From contig JBKBKV010000002.1 of assembly GCA_046294495.1 (NCBI GenBank), positions 6,316 through 70,315 of the forward strand: 64,000 nucleotides of DNA, read 5' to 3'. The translations under genes and the position numbers were made by a program. Shown one piece after another: positions 58,238 through 64,000 of this stretch (position 1 is the stretch's first letter; each line of letters opens with the position of its first letter). Source of the DNA: HRBIN23 sp046294495. Lineage in GTDB: Bacteria; Chloroflexota; Dehalococcoidia; Lucifugimonadales; HRBIN23. The notes beneath the pieces are model-generated. The model searched no databases and was not told the origin of the DNA. It saw only the letters and a list, made by a program, of their open reading frames with translations.

Positions 58238-58880
58238 TTTCCATTTGCATACCCGCTGGTCGCCCGACTCCCGCACCGACCCGCACCGCCTGGTGGCGTA
58301 TTGTCGGGCGCGGGGGTTGGGGCTGATAGCCATCACCGACCACAACACCATCGCCGGCGCCCTGGAGGTGGCTCGCCTGGCCCCGTTCCCAGTGATCATC
58401 GGCGAAGAGGTGAAGACGGCCGACGGCGACCTCATCGGTCTGTTCTTGAAGGAGGAGGTGCCGCGGGGCCTTCCCGCGGTGGACACGGCCAAAGGCATCA
58501 AGGCGCAAGGGGGATTAGTATTCCTCCCTCATCCTTATGACACCTTTCGCCGCTCGGTGATTCGCAAGGAGGTCTTGCCCGACCTGCTTCCTCTGGTGGA
58601 CGCTATAGAGGGGTTCAATGCCCGCAACGCCCTCGGGAGAGCCAACGCCCGGGCCCTTTCCCTGGCCAGGGAACACCGCAAGCCCACTGTGGCTGTAAGC
58701 GATGCCCACCATACCCTGGAGATCGGCAAGACCTACACCATTCTGCCCTTTTACGAGGGCACGCCTGAAAGCCTTCTGGCAGCCTTACAGGAGGCTTCCC
58801 TTGTGTGCTGTCCATCTTCACCGTTGGTGCACGCCATTACCCTTACCAACAAACTCCTGCGTCGCTTGGGGATATCCTGA
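58206..58880 (+). CDS. PHP-domain metal-dependent phosphoesterase
   Basis: A 224-residue PHP-fold protein: ADFHLHTRWSPDS (metal H-x-H), AITDHNTIAGA, GEEVKTADGDLIGLFL, FLPHPYD and VAVSDAHH. It resembles stand-alone PHP phosphoesterases acting on small nucleotides or phosphate esters. ATG 58206 lies inside xseB; the stop overlaps the next start (TGATG). Substrate unknown. Confidence 0.85.
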   Translation: MRTKNKPLKADFHLHTRWSPDSRTDPHRLVAYCRARGLGLIAITDHNTIAGALEVARLAPFPVIIGEEVKTADGDLIGLFLKEEVPRGLPAVDTAKGIKAQGGLVFLPHPYDTFRRSVIRKEVLPDLLPLVDAIEGFNARNALGRANARALSLAREHRKPTVAVSDAHHTLEIGKTYTILPFYEGTPESLLAALQEASLVCCPSSPLVHAITLTNKLLRRLGIS

Positions 58881-59695
58881 TGCTAGAACTGGGCTGGTTT
58901 TCCACGGGCCGTGGTGAAGGCTCCCGGGGCCTCCTTCAAGCCGCGGTAGAGGCTATTCAGCGGGGCCACCTGAAGGCCCACATCCGCTTCGTTTTCTGCA
59001 ATCGCGAGCCGGGGGAGCATGAGGGGAGCGACAGGTTCATGGCCCTGGTGCGCGCCTACGGTATACCTCTGCTGACCCTCTCCTCCCGCCGTTTCCGCCG
59101 CGACCTGGGGGCCCCCAGCATAGACGCCGTTCGGCTGGACTACGACCGTGCCGTTTTGCGGCTTATAGAGCCATACAACCCCCAACTGGTGGTGCTGGCT
59201 GGCTACATGCTTATCGTTGGGCCGGAACTCTGCCGCCGATACCCTATGCTGAACCTGCACCCAGCCTTGCCCGATGGCCCGCAGGGCACCTGGCAGGGGG
59301 TAATTTGGGCGCTCATAGGTCAGAGAGCCGGGGATAGCGGGGCTATGGTGCACCTGGCTACCGAGGAGGTAGACCGGGGGCCCGCCATAACTTATGTGCG
59401 CTTCCCCATTCAGGGTGGGCGCTTCAGCCCTCTCTGGGAGCAGGTGGCTGGTCTCACGGTAGAGGAGATGCAGCGGCGCTGGGGGGAGGAGTTGCCCCTC
59501 TTCCAGGCCATCCGCCAGGAGGGTGTGCGGCGCGAACGCCCCTTGCTTGTTGAGACTTTGCGGGCCTTCGCTGAGGGCCGTATCCTCCTTGTGGGAGGCC
59601 GGCCTGTGCGCGCCGATGGGAAGCCCTTACCCCTATGTCTGAACCGTGTTGTAGAGCGAGTGTTGGGCAAACAGGAGGCTGGGCCAACAGGCTAG
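58880..59695 (+). CDS. PurN-like formyltransferase-fold protein
   Basis: The first about 200 residues resemble GAR transformylase/formyl-transferase fold: WFSTGRGEGSRGLLQAAVEAI near the N-terminus, LVVLAGYMLIVGPELCRRYP, and NLHPALPDGPQGTWQG, where Asn and His match the catalytic pair; HLATEEVDRGPAI carries the late Asp. A C-terminal extension of about 80 residues is unlike PurN. It may transfer formyl to another amine. It is translationally coupled to the PHP gene and overlaps the convergent clpX stop by 4 bases. Confidence 0.8.
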   Translation: MLELGWFSTGRGEGSRGLLQAAVEAIQRGHLKAHIRFVFCNREPGEHEGSDRFMALVRAYGIPLLTLSSRRFRRDLGAPSIDAVRLDYDRAVLRLIEPYNPQLVVLAGYMLIVGPELCRRYPMLNLHPALPDGPQGTWQGVIWALIGQRAGDSGAMVHLATEEVDRGPAITYVRFPIQGGRFSPLWEQVAGLTVEEMQRRWGEELPLFQAIRQEGVRRERPLLVETLRAFAEGRILLVGGRPVRADGKPLPLCLNRVVERVLGKQEAGPTG

Positions 59696-60999
59696 GCTGT
59701 CTTGCGCAGTCCTGGTGGTGCTAACTCCACCACCGAGCCGCTGGCGTCCAGCAGGGTGGGGCGCTTTTTCCCTAGGATAACAGGGCCGTCAATTACGCAC
59801 CGACGGACACTCTTCAGAGAAGGGAGTTCATACATCACATCTAGCAGGACCTGCTCAATGATGGAGCGCAGGCCCCGCGCCCCTGTTTTGCGGCGGAGGG
59901 CTTCGTCGGCCGCCGCCTCCAAGGCATCTGGGGTGAAGAGTAGGTCTACCTTGTCCATGGCGAAAAGACGCTGGTATTGCTTCACGATGGCGTTTTTGGG
60001 CTCGGTGAGGATGCGGATAAGGTCTTGCTTGCCCAAGGGGTCCAGTGCCACAATAACGGGAATACGCCCAATAAACTCCGGGATAAACCCGAACTCCATA
60101 AGGTCTTCGGGGATAGTGAAGCGCAAGATGTTCCCGTCAGGTAGCCCCTTCTCCTCGGGGGTGAGGGCTGCCTTGAAGCCCATGGATCGCCTGTCCTTTA
60201 GTAGCCGGCGCTCCACGATGCGGTCGAGGCCCTCAAAGGCTCCACCGCAGATAAAGAGGATGTTCTGGGTGCGCACCTGAATGAACTCTTGGTGGGGGTG
60301 CTTACGCCCTCCGGAGGGTGGCACATTGGCCACCGTCCCTTCCATAATCTTCAGCAGCCCTTGCTGGACGCCTTCACCAGACACATCCCGTGTAATAGAG
60401 GGGTTGGGCCCCTTTCGGGCGATCTTGTCTACCTCGTCCAGGTAGGCGATACCCCGCTCTGCCCTGGCCACATCCCAGTCGGCTGCCATTACCAGGCGCA
60501 AGAGGATATGCTCCACATCCTCGCCAACATACCCAGCCTCGGTGATGGAGGTAGCGTCGGAGATGGCAAAGGGCACATCCAGGATTTTGGCCAGGGTCTG
60601 GGCAAGGAGTGTCTTCCCACTCCCCGTGGGGCCGATGAGGAGGATGTTGCTCTTCTGTAGTTCCACATCGGACAGGTCCCCGCCGTCGCCGGACTGGATG
60701 CGCTTGTAGTGGTTATAAACGGCGACGCTGAGCACCTTCTTGGCCTGCTCCTGCCCCACCACATATTCGTCCAGTTTCTCGTAGATAAGGCGGGGTGTAA
60801 GGGCGGGGTGGGGTGCAATGGCAGGAGTTGTGTGGCGGATGGGTTGACTGTCCTCAGTAAGCACCTGGGCGCAAAGGTGCACACACTCGTCGCAAATGAA
60901 CACCTTTCCAGAGCCGGCGATAAGGCGTTTCACCTGGCTCTGGCCCTTCCCACAGAAAGAGCAGGAGTAATCGTTACGCCCACTACCTCTAGATGTCAT
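59692..60999 (-). CDS. clpX: ClpX ATPase subunit of ClpXP
   Basis: AAA+ unfoldase of 435 residues. The N-terminal zinc finger is C13/C16/C36/C39, Walker A is GPTGSGKTLLAQTLAK, Walker B is GIAYLDEVDKIA, and the pore and C-terminal SKILLD-like segments GVQQGLLKIMEG and PEFIGRIPVIVAL are present. It lies downstream of clpP by 57 bases in the tig-clpP-clpX order. Confidence 0.97.
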   Translation of the reverse strand: MTSRGSGRNDYSCSFCGKGQSQVKRLIAGSGKVFICDECVHLCAQVLTEDSQPIRHTTPAIAPHPALTPRLIYEKLDEYVVGQEQAKKVLSVAVYNHYKRIQSGDGGDLSDVELQKSNILLIGPTGSGKTLLAQTLAKILDVPFAISDATSITEAGYVGEDVEHILLRLVMAADWDVARAERGIAYLDEVDKIARKGPNPSITRDVSGEGVQQGLLKIMEGTVANVPPSGGRKHPHQEFIQVRTQNILFICGGAFEGLDRIVERRLLKDRRSMGFKAALTPEEKGLPDGNILRFTIPEDLMEFGFIPEFIGRIPVIVALDPLGKQDLIRILTEPKNAIVKQYQRLFAMDKVDLLFTPDALEAAADEALRRKTGARGLRSIIEQVLLDVMYELPSLKSVRRCVIDGPVILGKKRPTLLDASGSVVELAPPGLRKTA

Positions 61000-61056
61000 G
61001 CACCATATACCCCCTCTACTGTTGCCCCTTCACCCCAGCAGAAGACCAGTGGGACC

Positions 61057-61743
61057 CTAACCGACCCTTCCATCGCCCTTGGGGCTGCGGGCGAGCACCT
61101 CGTCCACAATGCCGTATTCTACAGCCTGCTCGGCCGTAAGGTAGAAGTCTCGGTCGGTATCCCGTGCAACCCGCTCGTAGGGCTGGCCCGTATGGCGGGA
61201 GATAATCTGGCGAATCTTGTCCTGGAGGCGCAGGATTTCCCGGGCGGCAATCTCTATGTCTGCCGCCTGCCCCTGGGCACCACCCATAGGCTGGTGCATA
61301 TGGATGGTAGAGTTAGGCAGTGCGTAGCGCTTCCCTTTGGCCCCGGCGCACAGGAGCACCGTGGCCATACTCGCCGCCAGCCCCACGCAGATAGTAGATA
61401 CCGCTGGGCGAATGAGTTGCATAGTATCGTAGACGGCCAGACCAGCGCTTACGATCCCTCCGGGAGAGTTAATGTAAAGGCTGATGTCTTTCTCCGGGTC
61501 TTCCCTCTCTAGGTAAAGGAGTTGGGCGATGATCAAGTTGGCAATCTGGTCGGTTATGGGAGTGCCCAGGAAGACAATGCGCTCCCGCAGGAGCAGAGAG
61601 TAGATGTCAAAGGCGCGTTCCCCCCGTGCGCCCGTTTCAATAACCATAGGGATAACCGACTGGGGCAGATGGGGTAACGCCGGTGTGGGGATTAGGGGCG
61701 TCCACAATCCGCCTTTATGGTGCTGTGTCCACTGGTACACCAT
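61057..61743 (-). CDS. clpP: ClpP serine protease subunit
   Basis: The proteolytic subunit of ClpXP. The catalytic triad is Ser125 in GLAASMATVLL, His150 in IHMHQPMGG and Asp199 in DTDRDFYL. The N-terminal segment (about 35 residues) before VIETGARGERAFDIYSLLL is longer than usual and could be a propeptide, or the start may be at an internal Met (residue 33). GGTGAG precedes ATG 61743. Confidence 0.95.
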   Translation of the reverse strand: MVYQWTQHHKGGLWTPLIPTPALPHLPQSVIPMVIETGARGERAFDIYSLLLRERIVFLGTPITDQIANLIIAQLLYLEREDPEKDISLYINSPGGIVSAGLAVYDTMQLIRPAVSTICVGLAASMATVLLCAGAKGKRYALPNSTIHMHQPMGGAQGQAADIEIAAREILRLQDKIRQIISRHTGQPYERVARDTDRDFYLTAEQAVEYGIVDEVLARSPKGDGRVG

Positions 61744-61757
61744 ACTCTCACCTTCAA

Positions 61758-63098
61758 TTATTCAGTCTGTGTTGCTGCTATAGGCGTCTCCATCGTTGGA
61801 GGTGCACCCCCGGCTTCTACCGGCTGGCTTGCAATTTGCACAAGGCGTTGGAGGGCCTTGCGTCGGGCGATGATGCGCGCCACGGCCTCCTGGCCTGCCG
61901 GCTCCTGCAAACCCCGCAGCAGTTCCCTATCCTGCCTTTGGCTTCTGCTAGCAAGGCTCCGCAGTTCAGCGTCTATCTCCTCGGCGCTTACCTGGATGTT
62001 TTCGGCCTTAGCCAGTTCATCCAGGAGATACTGTTCCTCTACCCGTCGCTCAGCCTGTGGGTAAAGTTCCTCCCGAACCTGCTCTAGGGTCTTACCGCTG
62101 CCCTCAAGCCAGCGCTGAAGGGTTAGGCCTCGGGCGGTCAGGTCTTCCTTGATGTGCTCCAGGGTGTGCTCTACCTCCCGTTCCACTAGCAAGGGTGGCA
62201 CTTCCACTTTGGCTTGCTTGCGTAGGGCATCTAGGGCCTGGCGGCGGTAGCGCTCCCTTTGCAGGTCCTCCATCTCCTGCTGGAGGCGCTCCTTCAGGCG
62301 CGCCTTGAGGGCTTCCAAACTCTTCAGCGCGGGGTCTACCCTCTGGGCGAAGGCGTCGTCAAGGTCGGGTAAGCGCTGTGCCCTGACATCCTTGACCAGC
62401 ACGCGATAGGTGCAAGGCTTGCCCCGCAGGTCCTGGGTGGGGAAGTCTGCAGGGATGGGCAAGGTAAATTCCCGCACCTCCCCGCGGCTAGCACCCTTCA
62501 TTCTCTCCCCGAACTCTTCCCCTAGTGGGAAGCCGCTTTCTCCCAGTATAAGGGGCACCTCCCCCTCCTGAAAAACTTGCCTGCCCTCTGCTGTGCCCAC
62601 CAGGGAGAGCACCAGCATATCCCCCACCTGGGCGGAGCGGGCTACAGGTTCCCAGGAGGCGTAACGGCGACGGAGGCCCTCCAGGGCCCGTTGCACATCC
62701 TGTTCTGTAACCTGCACAGGTTCCATGGGGATACGCAGGGACTGGTAGTTGTTCAGGTCTACCACAGGCTCCAAGGGGACGGTGGCCTTAAGCGTGAGAG
62801 GGCTTCGGCTCACCACCTCCACACGGGGGGCGTCTGTCAGGGGGAGGTTCTGCTCCTTTACCGCCTTACTCGTTACCTCGGGAGCCAGGATGTCTATAGC
62901 CCTCTCCATAAGGGCTTCCTGCCCCACCAGGCGCTCCACCAGGTTCCTGGGAGCCTTGCCCGGGCGGAAGCCGGGGATTGAGAGGCGCTGGGCAAAACCG
63001 CGGTATGCACGCTCCAGGTAAGGTTCTATCTCTTTAGGCTCCAGTTCAATGGTAAGCACGGCTTGGCGCGGCGCCGGCATCTCCAGGGTAACTTTCAC
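61758..63098 (-). CDS. tig: Trigger factor
   Basis: Ribosome-bound chaperone with peptidyl-prolyl isomerase activity. The 446-residue protein has the ribosome-binding signature GFRPGKAPRNLVERLVG (about residues 42-58), a middle FKBP-like domain with DMLVLSLVGTAEG, and a helical C-terminal domain with VPPLLVEREVEHTLEHI. It begins the tig-clpP-clpX group; 14 bases separate it from clpP. Confidence 0.95.
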   Translation of the reverse strand: MKVTLEMPAPRQAVLTIELEPKEIEPYLERAYRGFAQRLSIPGFRPGKAPRNLVERLVGQEALMERAIDILAPEVTSKAVKEQNLPLTDAPRVEVVSRSPLTLKATVPLEPVVDLNNYQSLRIPMEPVQVTEQDVQRALEGLRRRYASWEPVARSAQVGDMLVLSLVGTAEGRQVFQEGEVPLILGESGFPLGEEFGERMKGASRGEVREFTLPIPADFPTQDLRGKPCTYRVLVKDVRAQRLPDLDDAFAQRVDPALKSLEALKARLKERLQQEMEDLQRERYRRQALDALRKQAKVEVPPLLVEREVEHTLEHIKEDLTARGLTLQRWLEGSGKTLEQVREELYPQAERRVEEQYLLDELAKAENIQVSAEEIDAELRSLASRSQRQDRELLRGLQEPAGQEAVARIIARRKALQRLVQIASQPVEAGGAPPTMETPIAATQTE

Positions 63099-63141
63099 AG
63101 ATCTCCTCCGTATCTATTTACATTGTAGCACGGCCTCAAGC

Positions 63142-63822
63142 CTATGGGCTGGCCTCGCTAGGTGGGAGCAGGTCACAATAGGCCCACCTTTCACGCACCA
63201 GGCGCTGGCCCCGGGTGAAAGGCACAGGGTGCTGGAAGACGGGGCCCTGGTAAACGAAGGTGTGGAACTCTCCATTTTCCCCGCAGGGGTCAACGCCAGG
63301 GGGCAGGTCGGCTAGCAGACCGGCATCGAACTCCCGACCGGCAAAAGTGGAGGGCAAGACTTGGGTATCTACGCACACGAGGACAGCCTTGAACCCCAGG
63401 CGGATAAACTCCTGGGCTATCTGGGGTGTGGGGATTTTCCAAAGGGGGAAAAGGCCTCGCCAGCCCGCCCGTGCCAGCATGCGCTCCCTGTAGGTGCGGA
63501 TATCCTCCAGGAAGAGGTCGCCGAAGGCGGCGGTGCGCACGCCCTGCAGGGCCAGGGTGTGCAGCGCCTGGCCCATAGCCTCTTCATAAAGGTCATTGGA
63601 GGCCTGCTGGGGTATCCAGACCGTATGTAGGGGGAGGCCTATCGCCTGTGTCTGGGCCTGGAGGAGGGCATAGCGCACACCGTGCATACTCACCCGCTCG
63701 TAGCCTCGGGTTACTGTGGTGAGCAGGGCTACCACCTGGTAGAGGGGGTCTCGGAGTAGTTTGTGGAGGGCCAGAGTGCTGTCTTTGCCACCGCTCCAGA
63801 CCATAACCACCTTTTCGGGCAA
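63142..63822 (-). CDS. Diphthine-ammonia ligase-like ATP-pyrophosphatase
   Basis: A 227-residue N-type ATP-PPase of the MJ0570/DUF71 family. The ATP loop is MVWSGGKDSTLALHKL, then SMHGVR, AFGDLFLEDIRTYRERML and a GENGEFHTFVYQGP C-terminal motif. In archaea and eukaryotes related proteins amidate diphthine; in bacteria, where diphthamide is absent, the role is unknown (B12-salvage or other amidation is possible). The TTG at 63822 is preceded by AAGGAGG; upstream residues in frame are not family-like. Confidence 0.85.
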   Translation of the reverse strand: MPEKVVMVWSGGKDSTLALHKLLRDPLYQVVALLTTVTRGYERVSMHGVRYALLQAQTQAIGLPLHTVWIPQQASNDLYEEAMGQALHTLALQGVRTAAFGDLFLEDIRTYRERMLARAGWRGLFPLWKIPTPQIAQEFIRLGFKAVLVCVDTQVLPSTFAGREFDAGLLADLPPGVDPCGENGEFHTFVYQGPVFQHPVPFTRGQRLVRERWAYCDLLPPSEASP

Positions 63823-63894
63823 GGGGCGCCTCCTTCCTGGTAACTGGTAGTGTAGGGGATTGCAACGCCCCACAAAAAGGGGTGGCGGATGGTA

Positions 63895-63903
63895 TGGTAT
63901 AAT
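63895..63903 (+). promoter_or_regulatory. Extended -10 promoter of rpsO
   Basis: TGGTATAAT (TG-N-TATAAT) lies 38 bases before the TTG start at 63942; no -35 match is visible, as is normal for extended -10 promoters. Confidence 0.65.
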
Positions 63904-63941
63904 CTTTACCGAGGAAACAATAGACCGAACGAGGAACGGCG

Positions 63942-64000
63942 TTGGACAAGGAGCGCAAGGCACAACTGGTCAGGGACTTCCAGGCACACCCCAAGGACAC
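63942..64000 (+). CDS. rpsO: 30S ribosomal protein S15, 5' end only
   Basis: The first 19 codons read MDKERKAQLVRDFQAHPKDT (last codon cut), matching the S15 N-terminus. TTG 63942 follows GAGGAA. S15 binds 16S rRNA and commonly represses its own leader. The gene runs off the window. Confidence 0.85.
   Translation, partial: MDKERKAQLVRDFQAHPKD

Noticed and set aside
1..64000. CRISPR array, prophage, IS element or integron
   Set aside because: No direct-repeat array, transposase, integrase or phage structural gene was seen in any frame.

Overview
The window is 64 kb of GC-rich (roughly 60%) bacterial chromosome, densely coding on both strands, with four runs of about 100 N (16691-16788, 25366-25465, 52691-52789, 58010-58109) that look like scaffold gaps. 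It is probably a metagenome-assembled or draft genome. I infer a Chloroflexota lineage, probably near Dehalococcoidia. The reasons are an EF-Tu carrying a four-cysteine insertion, an EF-P of the type with a non-PGKG loop, an hspR-grpE-dnaK operon and general protein resemblance. No 16S rRNA gene is present to prove this.

Layout. 1-4.6 kb: molybdenum-enzyme accessory genes (XdhC-like, MocA-like), a TauE/SafE permease, ketopantoate reductase, a cupin and a SAM hydrolase. 4.6-6.3 kb: an AidB-like acyl-CoA dehydrogenase. 6.4-7.1 kb: an Mrr_N-like remnant and a 450-base non-coding stretch with a strong potential RNA fold. 7.1-14.8 kb: an operon for an exported type II DMSO-reductase-family molybdoenzyme (catalytic, four-cluster Fe-S, frameshifted heme-b subunit, TorD-like chaperone, polytopic membrane protein, and hydrophobic coding debris). 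14.8-27 kb: tRNA-Glu, then a long hopanoid operon (polyprenyl synthase, hpnH, hpnG, hpnA, shc, yjbQ, hpnC, nitrilase, hpnD, hpnE, 2-hydroxyacid dehydrogenase) behind a promoter with a dyad in its spacer. 27-39.9 kb: mixed metabolism (FGGY kinase, phosphatase, MFS, HyuA, gamma-glutamyltransferase, deacetylase, proS, CoA-transferase, hydrolase). 39.9-43.9 kb: rplA, rplK, nusG, secE, rpmG, tuf and three tRNAs, all on the minus strand. 44-47 kb: hspR-grpE-dnaK. 47-50 kb: SCO1, PCuAC, a cupredoxin-like protein and an SQR-like flavoprotein. 50-59.7 kb: aminotransferase, CocE-like hydrolase, folD, queA, efp, xseAB, PHP and formyltransferase genes. 59.7-64 kb: tig-clpP-clpX, an ATP-PPase and the start of rpsO.

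The most striking observation is the SQR-like flavoprotein (47229-48383, minus strand). An in-frame UGA sits where SQR-family enzymes carry their C-terminal redox cysteine. The frame stays open and family-like for 50 more codons, and a perfect 7-bp hairpin with loop CGGGA starts 10 nt after the UGA, which fits a bacterial SECIS element. It may be a selenocysteine-containing SQR-like enzyme, in an operon with copper-delivery proteins for a terminal oxidase. A nonsense mutation or base error is the alternative.

Other notable points are a C7 tract that splits the heme-b subunit frame, an Asp in place of a Cys ligand of FS0, divergent hspR promoters whose two -35 boxes form an inverted repeat, and a 2-hydroxyacid dehydrogenase without its catalytic Arg.
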